From: Maricaulis sp965228215
GTDB taxonomy: Bacteria > Pseudomonadota > Alphaproteobacteria > Caulobacterales > Maricaulaceae
Assembly (NCBI GenBank): GCA_965228215.1
Contig: OZ245800.1
Coordinates: forward strand, 1,612,001 to 1,676,000
DNA: 64,000 nt
Direction of reading: 5' to 3'
In this document: one piece after another, positions 1 to 8,785 of the stretch
Position numbering within the stretch: position 1 is the stretch's first letter
Layout: each line of letters begins with the position of its first letter
Notes under the pieces: generated by a model
What the model saw: the letters and a program-made list of their open reading frames with translations, nothing else
Told to the model about the DNA's origin: nothing
Databases searched by the model: none
Position numbers and translations under genes: made by a program

Positions 1-1295
1 ACGATCAGCTGCGCACCCTCCCGCAGACGGCGTTTCATGCGCGAGGCAAAGACCGGGTGTGCATCGGTCGGATTGGCACCGATCACCAGGATCACGTCGG
101 CCTTGGCGACCGATTTGAAATCCTGGGTGCCGGCCGACGTGCCGAATGTGGTCTTCAGCCCGTATCCGGTCGGCGAGTGGCAGACCCGGGCGCAGGTGTC
201 GACATTGTTGTTGCCGAAGGCCGCGCGGACCATTTTCTGCACGACATAGACTTCCTCATTCGTGCAGCGCGAGGAGGTCACGGCACCGATGGACGCCGGT
301 CCGTGTTCGGCCTGGATTGCCCTGAACCGCTCGGCGGCAAAACCGATCGCCTCGTCCCAGCTTACTTCCCGCCAGGGATCGGTGATGCGGTCGCGGACCA
401 TCGGGCTGAGGACACGATCGGGATGGCTGGCATAACCCCAGGCGAAGCGGCCCTTCACGCAGGAATGGCCTTCATTGGCACCGCCATCGATATCGGGCGT
501 CATGCGCACGACTTCATCACCCTGGAGTTCGGCGATGAAGGAACAGCCGACGCCGCAATAGGCGCAGGTCGTTTTCACCTCGCGTCGTGGCTGGCCCTGT
601 TCCACGACGGATTTTTCCATCAGCGTCGCCGTCGGACAGGCCTGGACGCAGGCGCCGCAGGAGACGCATTCACTGTCCAGGAAACCCTCGTCCAGACCGG
701 CCGAGATATGGGATTCGAAACCGCGTCCATCGACGGTCAGGGCCAGCGTGCCCTGGACCTCGTCGCAGGCCCGCACACAGCGCGAGCAGACGATGCATTT
801 CGACGCGTCGAACTGGAAATAGGGATTGGAGGCGTCCACACCCTCGGACAAATGGTTCTCGCCCTCGAAACCGTAGCGCACCTCGCGCAGCCCGACCTCG
901 CCGGCCGTGTCCTGCAGTTCGCAATCGCCATTGGCCGAACAGGTCAGGCAATCCAGCGGATGATCCGAGATATAGAGTTCCATGATGCCGCGCCGCAGGG
1001 ATTGCAGCCGGTCGGTCTGGGTCTGGACCTTGATACCCTCGGCGACAGGCGTCGTGCACGAGGAGGGCGTGCCCTTGCGACCCTCGATCTCGACGAGACA
1101 CATGCGGCAGGAGCCGAACTCCTTCAGCGTGTCCGTGGCGCAAAGCTTGGGAATACGGCTACCGGCCTCGGATGCGGCACGCATGATGGACGTGCCTTCG
1201 GGAACCGTGACCGAATGCCCGTCGATCTCCAGCGTGACCTGGCGGTCAGCGGATTTGGCGGGCGTTCCGTGATCATTCTGTCTGCGGCTTGCCAT
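1..1295 (-). CDS. fdsA: NAD-dependent formate dehydrogenase, molybdenum catalytic (alpha) subunit, partial
   Basis: Oxidises formate to CO2 at a molybdopterin site and passes electrons through Fe-S clusters to the FdsB/FdsG diaphorase. The gene reads leftwards and its 3' end is outside the window, so about 431 N-terminal residues are visible. They show, in order, a [2Fe-2S] ferredoxin-like domain (FGSCRMC), the NuoG-type cluster region (HPLDCLTC, then GDC), two 4Fe-4S motifs (CIVCSRCVRAC and CVSCGACVQAC) and the start of the molybdopterin oxidoreductase domain with its own cluster motif CAYCGVGC. The ATG at 1295 lies 4 bases after the fdsB stop, so the genes are co-transcribed in the order G-B-A. 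The Sec/Cys ligand of molybdenum lies further left and cannot be judged fully. It could only be confused with other NAD-linked FdhF-type enzymes. Confidence 0.93.
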   Translation of the reverse strand, partial: MASRRQNDHGTPAKSADRQVTLEIDGHSVTVPEGTSIMRAASEAGSRIPKLCATDTLKEFGSCRMCLVEIEGRKGTPSSCTTPVAEGIKVQTQTDRLQSLRRGIMELYISDHPLDCLTCSANGDCELQDTAGEVGLREVRYGFEGENHLSEGVDASNPYFQFDASKCIVCSRCVRACDEVQGTLALTVDGRGFESHISAGLDEGFLDSECVSCGACVQACPTATLMEKSVVEQGQPRREVKTTCAYCGVGCSFIAELQGDEVVRMTPDIDGGANEGHSCVKGRFAWGYASHPDRVLSPMVRDRITDPWREVSWDEAIGFAAERFRAIQAEHGPASIGAVTSSRCTNEEVYVVQKMVRAAFGNNNVDTCARVCHSPTGYGLKTTFGTSAGTQDFKSVAKADVILVIGANPTDAHPVFASRMKRRLREGAQLI

Positions 1296-1299
1296 GATC

Positions 1300-2844
1300 C
1301 TATCCAGCCTCCGTTTCCGGGGTGCGGGTCCGGAAATCCTCCGGGAAGTGCCGCAGGGCACTCATCACCGGCATCGGTGTGAGACCGCCCATCGCGCACA
1401 GGGAGCCGTCCGCCATGATGGTGCAGAGCTCCTCGACGAGTTCGAGATTAGCCTCGACATTCTCGCCGGCCCGGATCTTCGCAATCGTTTCGTGTCCGCG
1501 CACCGAACCGATACGGCAGGGCGTGCACTTGCCGCAGCTTTCCTCGGCACAGAATTCCATGGCGAACTCGGCCTGGCGGGCCATGTCCACTCTGTCGTCG
1601 AACACCACTATACCACCATGACCCAGCATCGCCCCGGCGGCCGCAAAGGTCTCGTAGTCGGTGGCCAGGTCCAGCCCGTCGGCCGGCAGATAGGCACCGA
1701 GCGGGCCGCCAACCTGAACGGCGCGGACCGGACGTCCGGACAGCGTCCCGCCGCCGAACTCCTCGATCAGGGTTTTCAGGCTGATGCCGAACGGCGCCTC
1801 GAAGAGCCCGCCCCGGCGGATATTGCCGGCGAGCTGGAAGGCCTGCGTGCCGCGTGACCGGCCCTCACCGAGGGCGGCGTAGGCGTCGGCACCCTCCGCG
1901 AGAATGCTGGGCACGCTGGCGAGGGTGAGCACATTGTTGACGATGGTCGGCTTGCCGAAGAGGCCCTCCAGGGCCGGGATCGGCGGTTTCGCCCGCACCT
2001 GTCCGCGCTTGCCCTCGAGGCTTTCGAGCATGGCGCTTTCCTCGCCGCACACATACGACCCCGCGCCGCGGCGCAATTCGATATGAAAGGCGCGGCCGGA
2101 TCCGAAAATATCATCACCCAGCGCGCCCCGGCTTTCCCACGCCGCGAGCGCCTCGCGCATGGTCTCGATGGCGTGCGGGTATTCCGATCGCAGATAGATG
2201 AAGCCGTGGGTCGCGCCGACAGCGAGGCCGGCGATCACCATGCCCTCGATCAGCGAGGATGGGTCGCCTTCCATCAGCATGCGGTCGGCGAACGTGCCGC
2301 TATCGCCCTCATCGGCATTGCAGCAGATGAATTTCTGGTCTGCCTGTGCCCCGGCGGCCGTCTTCCACTTGATACCGGCCGGGAAGCCCGCGCCACCGCG
2401 GCCGCGAAGCCCCGACTCGGTGACGATGGAGACGATGTCGGCCGGGTCGATCGCGAGCGCCTTGCGCAGGCCCGACAGCCCGCCGGTCGCTTCATAGGCT
2501 TCCAGGTCGACGGGATCGATCAGGCCGCAGCGCTGGAACAGGAGACGGGTCTGGGCCTTCATCCAGGGCAGGTCGTCGATCGGGCCCAGCGCGCGGGGAT
2601 GATCTGCCGGAAAGTTTCCGGCGACCAGTTCGCTCGCCTCGGCCGGGGTCAGCGGGCCATACCCGTGGCGGCGGCCGTCGCGTTCGATCTCCAGCATCGG
2701 TTCGAGCCACAACATGCCGCGCGAACCGGTCCGCACAAGCTGGATATCCCCGCCGGCATCCTGGAGCGCGCGGGCGACATCATCCGCACCGACGGACAGG
2801 GCCGCGGCATCGCGCGGCAGATAGAGGCGTTGCGGCTCAGCCAT
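1300..2844 (-). CDS. fdsB: NAD-dependent formate dehydrogenase, NuoF-like (beta) subunit
   Basis: The diaphorase subunit that takes electrons from the Fe-S chain of FdsA and reduces NAD+ on FMN. The 514-residue protein has a short N-terminal thioredoxin-like part, then the NADH/FMN-binding core with GLRGRGGAGFPAG and NADEGDSGTFADR. Next comes the SYVCGEESA segment and a C-terminal 4Fe-4S motif, ESCGKCTPCRIG. Length and domain order match FdsB. I chose the ATG at 2844 because a GGAG lies 7 bases upstream. A longer in-frame start at 2859 is possible. The start overlaps the end of fdsG by 8 bases, which suggests translational coupling. Confidence 0.94.
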   Translation of the reverse strand: MAEPQRLYLPRDAAALSVGADDVARALQDAGGDIQLVRTGSRGMLWLEPMLEIERDGRRHGYGPLTPAEASELVAGNFPADHPRALGPIDDLPWMKAQTRLLFQRCGLIDPVDLEAYEATGGLSGLRKALAIDPADIVSIVTESGLRGRGGAGFPAGIKWKTAAGAQADQKFICCNADEGDSGTFADRMLMEGDPSSLIEGMVIAGLAVGATHGFIYLRSEYPHAIETMREALAAWESRGALGDDIFGSGRAFHIELRRGAGSYVCGEESAMLESLEGKRGQVRAKPPIPALEGLFGKPTIVNNVLTLASVPSILAEGADAYAALGEGRSRGTQAFQLAGNIRRGGLFEAPFGISLKTLIEEFGGGTLSGRPVRAVQVGGPLGAYLPADGLDLATDYETFAAAGAMLGHGGIVVFDDRVDMARQAEFAMEFCAEESCGKCTPCRIGSVRGHETIAKIRAGENVEANLELVEELCTIMADGSLCAMGGLTPMPVMSALRHFPEDFRTRTPETEAG

Positions 2845-3268
2845 GTTCGCGCTCCGCATGCCGGGTCTGGAGGAGGTCCGCCGTGGCGCGCCCGATCAGG
2901 CGGTCGCCGACGAGGGCAGCCGGGCCCAGCGCGCAATTGCCGAGACAGAACACGGTTTCCAGCGGAATGCCGCGTTTTTCCAGCTCGCTGGCCAGGGCTT
3001 CACTGCCCACGGCCTGGCAGGCTTCGGCACGGCACAGTCTGACCGGCTCATCTGCCGGACGGTCGATCCGGAAATCGGTGTAGAAACTGCGTACGCCATG
3101 AATTTCGGCGCGCGACAGGTTCAGACGCTCCGCGATGACTCGTGCAGCATCGTCCGAAACGGAACCGCATTCGGACTGCAGGTCGTGAAAGATTTCTAGC
3201 AATGCGTCGGCTCGGTGATCGTACTTTGCGCACAATCGCTCAGCCGCGCCGGTATCGTCGCGCGACAA
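2837..3268 (-). CDS. fdsG: NAD-dependent formate dehydrogenase, NuoE-like (gamma) subunit
   Basis: A small [2Fe-2S] thioredoxin-fold subunit of the formate dehydrogenase complex, homologous to NuoE. The 143-residue protein keeps the cluster cysteines in CRAEAC and CLGNC. The N-terminal helical part (EIFHDLQSECGSV) resembles NuoE. It is the first gene of the minus-strand fds operon. The predicted start is a TTG at 3268 preceded by GGGGAG; no ATG fits as well. The promoter should lie in the 225-base divergent gap shared with the XRE/PAS genes. Confidence 0.92.
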   Translation of the reverse strand: MSRDDTGAAERLCAKYDHRADALLEIFHDLQSECGSVSDDAARVIAERLNLSRAEIHGVRSFYTDFRIDRPADEPVRLCRAEACQAVGSEALASELEKRGIPLETVFCLGNCALGPAALVGDRLIGRATADLLQTRHAEREHG

Positions 3269-3493
3269 GCCTCACTCCCCGGATATTTATCTCGTTGCGC
3301 GCAGCATACCGCGCTTTCGGGCGATGGAAATGGGGGAAGTGACCTATACGTCAACTCCGTGATTATTCCGGGGTTAGTGGCCCATTTTTGCGGTGGCGTA
3401 AAAGAACCAGTTGGTCAAACAGGCAGGGCGAGGTTATATTATATAACATGCCGGAAACCCGGCTGGCGTTCCGTCGCGTTACGGAGATGCCTC
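3269..3493. promoter_or_regulatory. Divergent promoter region between fdsGBA and the XRE/PAS genes
   Basis: This 225-base gap separates the fds operon (leftward) from the three regulators (rightward). A rightward sigma70-like promoter is possible: TTGGTC at 3411-3416 and the AT-rich TATATTATATAA at 3436-3447, with rather long spacing. No gene is visible. It is the natural place for the adjacent HTH proteins to act on either operon. Confidence 0.5.
3434..3448. promoter_or_regulatory. Inverted repeat GTTATA-TTA-TATAAC, candidate operator
   Basis: A perfect 6-base inverted repeat with a 3-base centre lies 46 bases before the first XRE/PAS gene and overlaps its likely -10 region. Its size and place suit an operator bound by one of the three downstream XRE proteins (autorepression). 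The sequence shows only the symmetry; binding is inferred. Confidence 0.4.
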
Positions 3494-4138
3494 ATGGCGA
3501 CAATGGCTATCGAAGCCGGCAGCCGGGAGATCCACTGGCCTTCCGTGATCCGGCATTACAGACTCTCCAAGGGTCTGCAACAGGCGGCTCTCGCCCGCGA
3601 TCTCAATGTGACCCAGACCATGGTGTCGCGCTGGGAGGCGGGTGTTTCTGCACCCAGCCTGCGCATCCGCGAAAGCCTGTTCGACCTGATCTGGGCCGAC
3701 ACGTCCAGCCTGTCCCGGGACGTCTGGCTGGACCGTATCCGCCGCCATCCTGCCATCGCGCTGGTTGTCGATGATCGCGGCCTGCAGGTTGCGGCGAGCC
3801 GCGGTCTGCTGCGCAGTCTCAAGGTGATGCGGACAGATATCGAGATGCGTTACCTGCACGAATCCTTCCGGGGTGATTTCGTCGACCTGTTCGATGCGTT
3901 GTGCGCGTCGGGGCTGTTCGAGGGGCGGGTTGCGTCGGCCGAAAGCGTCGACCTGTTGCAGTTCACCGGACCGGATGCCCGCCTGAAGCGGATCTATTCA
4001 CACGGTCTGCACCGTCCGGTCTTCATGTCTCACCAGACCATTCTCTGGCTGGCCTCCGGTGCCGAGGTAAGCCGGGAGATCGCCCGGGATGTCCGCAGGA
4101 AACTCGGCCGGAAAATGTTGATCCGGAGGGCGGTCTGA
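3494..4138 (+). CDS. XRE-family HTH regulator with PAS-like C-terminal domain, copy 1 of 3
   Basis: A predicted cytoplasmic DNA-binding regulator of 214 residues. Residues about 12-65 form an XRE/Cro-type helix-turn-helix (RLSKGLQQAALARDL, then TQTMVSRWEAG). The rest resembles a PAS-type sensory domain (ALVVDDRGLQVAASRG, then FRGDFVDLFDALCASGLFEG). Two paralogues follow directly. The start ATG at 3494 has GGAG 8 bases upstream. It overlaps the next gene by one base (TGATG). Divergence from fds suggests control of formate oxidation, but the target is unknown. The ligand or signal of the PAS-like domain cannot be read from sequence. Confidence 0.75.
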   Translation: MATMAIEAGSREIHWPSVIRHYRLSKGLQQAALARDLNVTQTMVSRWEAGVSAPSLRIRESLFDLIWADTSSLSRDVWLDRIRRHPAIALVVDDRGLQVAASRGLLRSLKVMRTDIEMRYLHESFRGDFVDLFDALCASGLFEGRVASAESVDLLQFTGPDARLKRIYSHGLHRPVFMSHQTILWLASGAEVSREIARDVRRKLGRKMLIRRAV

Positions 4139-4785
4139 TGGGGTCAGAGCACGACGACCTGGTTGAAGCGGAGATTGCCGACTGGCCGGAGCGCCTCCGC
4201 CAGTACCGGCGCATCCGCAAGCTCAAGCAATCATCCCTGGCCGAGGATCTGGGCGTGACGCAGGCGATGATCTCTCGCTGGGAATCCGGCCGGGCCCAGC
4301 CGGGGCAGGCGATGCGGGCGCGGCTGGGCGAACTGACCGAGCCCGACCCGGCCGCAGCGCCGATGGTCGGCTGGCGGGATTTCGTGCGGCAGAACCCGAC
4401 CATGGCCGGCGTGGTCGACGAGACGGGCATCATCGAAACGGTCAGCGAGGGCGTCCTGCGCGAGATCGGTGTGGGCCGCGGCGAGATCGAGGGACGACAC
4501 ATCGCCGACATACTGGAAGGCGATTTCATCGCCCTGTTCGACCGATTGAGCGCCGAGGGTCTTTTCGAGGGGAAGATCGCCGGCGCCGAGACTGCCAGCA
4601 CGGTCTGCTTCCGGCGCTCGTCCGGCGGCATGACCCGCCTGTACGTGCACGGTCTGCACTGGTCCAGGCAGGCCGAGGATGGCCGTATTCGGTGGATTGC
4701 CTGCGGCGCACCGGTGGATGAAGAGGAATTTCTAAGCCTGTGTAGTGACTTGGGCGGGCAAATAGAGATAATCTCAAAAAGATAA
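4138..4785 (+). CDS. XRE-family HTH regulator with PAS-like C-terminal domain, copy 2 of 3
   Basis: A 215-residue paralogue of the preceding protein with the same architecture. The HTH comes first (RIRKLKQSSLAEDLGVTQ, then MISRWESG). The PAS-like domain follows (GVVDETGIIETVSEGVLREIG, cut here to GVVDETGIIE and VSEGVLREIG; then GDFIALFDRLSAEGLFEG). The ATG shares a base with the upstream stop, so translation is probably coupled. No ligand is evident. Confidence 0.75.
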   Translation: MGSEHDDLVEAEIADWPERLRQYRRIRKLKQSSLAEDLGVTQAMISRWESGRAQPGQAMRARLGELTEPDPAAAPMVGWRDFVRQNPTMAGVVDETGIIETVSEGVLREIGVGRGEIEGRHIADILEGDFIALFDRLSAEGLFEGKIAGAETASTVCFRRSSGGMTRLYVHGLHWSRQAEDGRIRWIACGAPVDEEEFLSLCSDLGGQIEIISKR

Positions 4786-4805
4786 GGACCCGAGGGGGGC
4801 CGATT

Positions 4806-5450
4806 TTGGTTGATGACATCAATCTGCCGGTTTCATCGAATAAGGTGAACTGGCCTTCGGTGATCCGGAATTTCCGGATGTCCAAGCGCCTCAAGCAAGC
4901 GGCGCTGGCAGCCGATCTAGTTGTGACCCAGGCCATGATCTCACGTTGGGAAAACGGGGAATCCGAACCTCCTGAGCGTGTGAAGCGCCGGATGAGCGAG
5001 CTTGTCCAGGACGCGTTCGTGGTGGCGCCTGCGCCCACCTGGGTGGACCTGGTCTCCATGAATCCCGCAATCGAATTCGTCACGGATTCCATGGGCATGC
5101 TGAAAGCGATCTCGCGCGGCGCGCTAGATCTTCTTGGCATGGAGCGCGAACAGATCGAGGGTCGGCAGATCAAGCAATTCATCGGCGGGGATTTCGCCCA
5201 GGCCATGGACACGATCCGCGACAAGGGCATGTTCCAGAACAATCTCGCCTTCGCCCAGAGCCTCGGCAAGATCGAGATCAATGTGCCGTCCGGCCTGCGC
5301 ACCGAATTGATGGACTTCATCCACTGGCCGCGCATCTCGCAGGCCCGCTCGACCTATTGCGTGCACTCGGCGGCGGTCCTGACCGAGCAGCAATATACCC
5401 AGCGCCTCCAGCAGCGCGGCGAGAAGGTGACGTCGCGCCAGACGTTCTGA
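4806..5450 (+). CDS. XRE-family HTH regulator with PAS-like C-terminal domain, copy 3 of 3
   Basis: A 214-residue third paralogue, again HTH (RMSKRLKQAALAADLVVTQ, MISRWENGE) followed by a PAS-like domain (GALDLLGMEREQIEGRQI, GGDFAQAMDTIRDKGMF). Its C-terminal part has diverged most: the GLFEG segment of copies 1 and 2 is GMFQN here. The start is predicted at a TTG at 4806 behind a GAGGGGGG purine run; the next in-frame ATG would cut into the HTH. It closes the operon and is followed by a strong hairpin terminator. Confidence 0.72.
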   Translation: MVDDINLPVSSNKVNWPSVIRNFRMSKRLKQAALAADLVVTQAMISRWENGESEPPERVKRRMSELVQDAFVVAPAPTWVDLVSMNPAIEFVTDSMGMLKAISRGALDLLGMEREQIEGRQIKQFIGGDFAQAMDTIRDKGMFQNNLAFAQSLGKIEINVPSGLRTELMDFIHWPRISQARSTYCVHSAAVLTEQQYTQRLQQRGEKVTSRQTF

Positions 5451-5470
5451 TCCCCGTCATCACGGCATGA

Positions 5471-5498
5471 AAAAGGGCGGCTCGCGGGCCGCCCTTTT
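5471..5498. terminator. Bidirectional intrinsic terminator after the XRE/PAS operon
   Basis: An 11-base perfect stem, AAAAGGGCGGC / GCCGCCCTTTT, with a 6-base loop. The A-run on one side and T-run on the other let it serve both the regulators and the convergent M28 peptidase gene. Confidence 0.85.
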
Positions 5499-5519
5499 CC
5501 GTTGGTCGCGTGGGCGACC

Positions 5520-7220
5520 CTATTCGGCGCGCTGCTCGTCGCGGAGGGCGCGGAATTCATTGCCCTCATACCAGTTCGGCCAGTCTTCCGAATTGGCGAT
5601 GCGCGAACCGACATTGAAGAACAGGGTCACGTCCTCGACCATGCCTTCCATGTTCCAGGACGGATCGTATTCATCGCCCGGTGCGTGATAGCGGTTGGCG
5701 CGGTAATCGGCGCCCATCGCGGCGCCGGCTTCATTACCGCCTTCGCGCAGGTCGAAACCACCATCGGCATACAGCATCGGCACGCCCTGCTTGGCGAGCG
5801 AGATGTGATCCGAGCGGTAGAAATAGCCGGCTTCCGGGTTCGGGTCCGGCACGATGTAGCGGTCCTGGGCGGCGGCTTCCTCGGTGAGGATGTCCTCGAG
5901 CTCGGACGCGCCATAACCCACAACGACCACGTCGGCAGACCGGCCGGTCGGCAGCATGGCGTCGATATTGATACCGCTGACCGTGTCGCGCAGCGGCACG
6001 ATCGGGTTTACGCCGTAATAGGCCGAGCCCAGCAGACCGGATTCCTCGGCGGTGACGGCCAGGATCATGATGGAACGCTCGGGCGGATTGGCTGCGAAGG
6101 CCTCACCGATCTCGAGGATTGCGGCGGTACCCGTCGCATTGTCGACGGCGCCGTTATAGATGTGGTCCTCGGTGTCGAAGCGCAGGCGCTCACCGATATG
6201 GTCCCAGTGCGCCGTGTAGAGCACGTATTCGTCCGGACGCTCGGTACCGCGGACGACGCCCACGACATTCCGGCTGTCCATGGTGCGCGTGGTATTGCGC
6301 AGCGTTCCTGACGCGGTCAGGCCATTCATCGGTACGGCTTCGAAACCCGGCTGGGATGCAGCGGCGGTCAGGGCGTCGAAATCGAGGCCGGAGAGATCGA
6401 AGAGACGGCGTGCCGCACCCTCGGAAATCCAGCTCTCGACGCCGGCAAACGTGCCTTCACCCGGCTCGCGGGCCAGGTCCAGCTGGGAGCCTGACCAGGA
6501 GCCCGACACCACGTTCCAGCCATAGGAGGCCGGTTCGGTCTGGTGGATGACGATGACGCCGTCGGCGCCCTGGCGTGCGGCTTCCTCGAACTTGTACGTC
6601 CAGCGGCCGTAATAGGTCATGGCGCGGCCATTGAAGATGCCGGCGTCCGGATTGGCGAAACCGGGATCATTGACCAGCATGACCACCGTCTTGCCCTCGG
6701 CATCGACGCCTTCATAGTCATTCCAGCCATATTCCGGAGCGACGACGCCATAGCCGACGAAGACCAGTTCGGTGTCGGTGATCGAGACTTCATCATCGGC
6801 GCGCTTGGTCCAGTAGACGACATCCTCGCCCATTTCGAAGCCGAGCGGTTCGCCATTGTGAGAGATGTCGAAACCGGAATTCTCACCGTCCAGTGTCACT
6901 TCCAGCAGGGAGACCGGCTGGAAATAGCTGTCGCCATATCCCGGTTCCAGGCCAATGCGGACCATTTCGTCGGCGATCCACTGGCTGGACTGGACGCCGC
7001 CTTCCGTGGCGGGTGCCCGCCCCGCGAAAGCGTCATCAGCCAGGGTGGAAATGCGCATGCGCAGATCCGCTTCATTGATGTCGGACGTAGAAGTGACCGC
7101 GGCGCTCTCCGTTCCGGCCGGAGCCGCTTCCGGGGCGTCGGCGGTGTCGGTGCCGGCAGGCTGCGAACAAGCCGCAAGCGTGAAGCCGCCGATAAGGGCA
7201 GCGTAAAGTGTGGATTTCAT
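5520..7220 (-). CDS. M28-family zinc metallopeptidase, secreted lipoprotein
   Basis: A predicted exported aminopeptidase of 566 residues. It begins with a lipoprotein signal peptide and lipobox (FTLAAC, Cys18), then an acidic Ala/Thr linker. A PA-type insert follows (GYGVVAPEYGWNDYEGVD). The M28 catalytic domain has HWDHIG, DNATGTAAILEIGEAF, VTAEESGLLGS and YRSDHISLAKQG, which supply the usual His/Asp/Glu/Asp/His zinc ligands and general base. I chose ATG 7220, which has GGGGAAG just upstream and opens the signal peptide; an in-frame ATG 18 bases earlier is less likely. The substrate is unknown, probably peptides in the periplasm or at the cell surface. Confidence 0.9.
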   Translation of the reverse strand: MKSTLYAALIGGFTLAACSQPAGTDTADAPEAAPAGTESAAVTSTSDINEADLRMRISTLADDAFAGRAPATEGGVQSSQWIADEMVRIGLEPGYGDSYFQPVSLLEVTLDGENSGFDISHNGEPLGFEMGEDVVYWTKRADDEVSITDTELVFVGYGVVAPEYGWNDYEGVDAEGKTVVMLVNDPGFANPDAGIFNGRAMTYYGRWTYKFEEAARQGADGVIVIHQTEPASYGWNVVSGSWSGSQLDLAREPGEGTFAGVESWISEGAARRLFDLSGLDFDALTAAASQPGFEAVPMNGLTASGTLRNTTRTMDSRNVVGVVRGTERPDEYVLYTAHWDHIGERLRFDTEDHIYNGAVDNATGTAAILEIGEAFAANPPERSIMILAVTAEESGLLGSAYYGVNPIVPLRDTVSGINIDAMLPTGRSADVVVVGYGASELEDILTEEAAAQDRYIVPDPNPEAGYFYRSDHISLAKQGVPMLYADGGFDLREGGNEAGAAMGADYRANRYHAPGDEYDPSWNMEGMVEDVTLFFNVGSRIANSEDWPNWYEGNEFRALRDEQRAE

Positions 7221-7408
7221 ATTCTTCCCCAAGATCATGCATCAAGCATTGCGGCTATCCTGCACTCGTAGGCCTGACTGGCAAGACTCTGGCGACAGAC
7301 GTCTGAAGTGATTGGGATTTGACCAAACCTGAATGGTCATTCATGTTTGCCTCTTGCGACATCCGCTGCACTGTCCCTAGAGTGGCGGCACAAAACAGGG
7401 GAGAGAGA
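7221..7408. promoter_or_regulatory. Divergent promoter gap, M28 peptidase / MFS transporter
   Basis: 188 bases between two divergent start codons must hold promoters for both directions. I see no convincing operator or RNA element. Confidence 0.4.
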
Positions 7409-8785
7409 ATGGCGGATCAAACTGCGGCGACCGGTCCCGGCGCCCAGATCAGCAACGGCTATCGCGCCTACGTGCTGTTCATGCTGATCGTGGTCTACAC
7501 GTTCAACTTCATAGACCGCCAGATCATCGGCATTCTCGCCGTACCGATCCAGGCCGAACTGGGCGTGTCCGACACGATGATGGCGGCCATGCGCGGCCTG
7601 TCCTTCGCGCTTCTCTACTCGACATTGGGTGTTCCGATCGCCTGGATGGCCGATCGCTATAACCGCGTCCGCATCATGACGGCTGCGCTGACCATGTGGT
7701 CCTTCATGACCATGGTCTGCGGCATGATCACCACGCCGGTCCAGCTCTTCTTTGCACGCATGGGCGTGGGTGTCGGCGAGGCGGGCGGTGTCGCCCCGGC
7801 CTATTCGATCGTCTCGGATTATTTCCCGCCGGAACAGCGGGCCCGTGCCCTTGCGGTCTATTCCTTCGGCGTACCGATCGGCAGTGCCGTCGGCATCATC
7901 TTCGGCGGCGTGATCGCCACGGTGCTCGACTGGCGGGCGGCCTTCGTGATCGTCGGCGCCCTCGGCATTGTGCTTGCCCCGATCTTCCTTCTCACCACGA
8001 AAGAGCCGGAACGCGGACAATTCGACGCCGGTGAACGGCCCAAACCGGTCGGTTTCGGCCCGGTATTCGAGACCCTGCGCCGGAAGAAGAGTTTCTGGCT
8101 GCTGAGCCTCGGCGCGGCCTGTTCCTCCATGATGGGCTACGGTCTGTTCGCCTGGATCCCGGCCTTTCTGGTCCGCTCCTTCGGCGATGCGCTGCCGGGC
8201 TTCTTCAGCTGGGCGCCGAGCTTCCTGGTCCCCGAAGGCGCACCCGCGCTGCTCTACGCAGCCTATTTCTACGGTTTCGTCGTCTTCGTCGGCGGACTTG
8301 TCGGTATCTGGATGGGCGGCGTTCTCGCTGACCGGCTGGGGGCTGCCAAGAAGGCCAATTACGCCCGCATTCCGGGCCTGGCCTTCCTCGCCGTCGCGCC
8401 CTTCCTGATTGCCGGCACACTGTCCAATTCGCTGCTGGTCATCTTCTTCGTGATGCTGATCCCGACAGCCCTGTCCCTGGCCTGGCTGGGGCCTGTGCTG
8501 GCGGCTTTCCAGCACATCGTGCCGCCCAATATGCGCGCCACGGCCTCGGCGATCTTCCTGCTGATCAACAATCTGATCGGTATCGGTCTCGGTGACCTTT
8601 TGCTGGGCGCGATGTCGGACGGCTTCGCCTCGCAATTCGGCGATGAATCCCTGCGCTATTCCATCCTATGCGGTGGTGTCTTCTACCTGGCCGCGTCGGC
8701 GCTGCTTTTGTGGGCATCACGCTATCTGGACAATGACTGGGAAGTCGACGCACCGGCAGAGGCGGCAGAACCGGACAATGCCTGA
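7409..8785 (+). CDS. Major facilitator superfamily transporter
   Basis: A 458-residue integral inner-membrane protein with about 12 hydrophobic segments. MFS motif A appears between segments 2 and 3 (AWMADRYNRVRIM). The N-terminal segment FNFIDRQIIGILAVPIQ is typical of the Spinster-like/organic anion group seen widely in alphaproteobacteria, and 458 residues suits the family. ATG 7409 follows GGGGAGAGAGA. It overlaps the next gene (alpha/beta hydrolase) by 8 bases, so the hydrolase may process what the carrier imports. The substrate is not predictable from sequence. Confidence 0.88.
   Translation: MADQTAATGPGAQISNGYRAYVLFMLIVVYTFNFIDRQIIGILAVPIQAELGVSDTMMAAMRGLSFALLYSTLGVPIAWMADRYNRVRIMTAALTMWSFMTMVCGMITTPVQLFFARMGVGVGEAGGVAPAYSIVSDYFPPEQRARALAVYSFGVPIGSAVGIIFGGVIATVLDWRAAFVIVGALGIVLAPIFLLTTKEPERGQFDAGERPKPVGFGPVFETLRRKKSFWLLSLGAACSSMMGYGLFAWIPAFLVRSFGDALPGFFSWAPSFLVPEGAPALLYAAYFYGFVVFVGGLVGIWMGGVLADRLGAAKKANYARIPGLAFLAVAPFLIAGTLSNSLLVIFFVMLIPTALSLAWLGPVLAAFQHIVPPNMRATASAIFLLINNLIGIGLGDLLLGAMSDGFASQFGDESLRYSILCGGVFYLAASALLLWASRYLDNDWEVDAPAEAAEPDNA

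Noticed and set aside
57..1382. A 441-codon plus-strand frame over fdsA.
   Set aside because: The minus strand encodes clear Fe-S and molybdopterin motifs of formate dehydrogenase.
3494..5450. The three XRE proteins as phage repressors or toxin-antitoxin antitoxins.
   Set aside because: Each has a long PAS-like C-terminal domain, no phage genes or toxin partner are adjacent, and base composition matches the neighbours.
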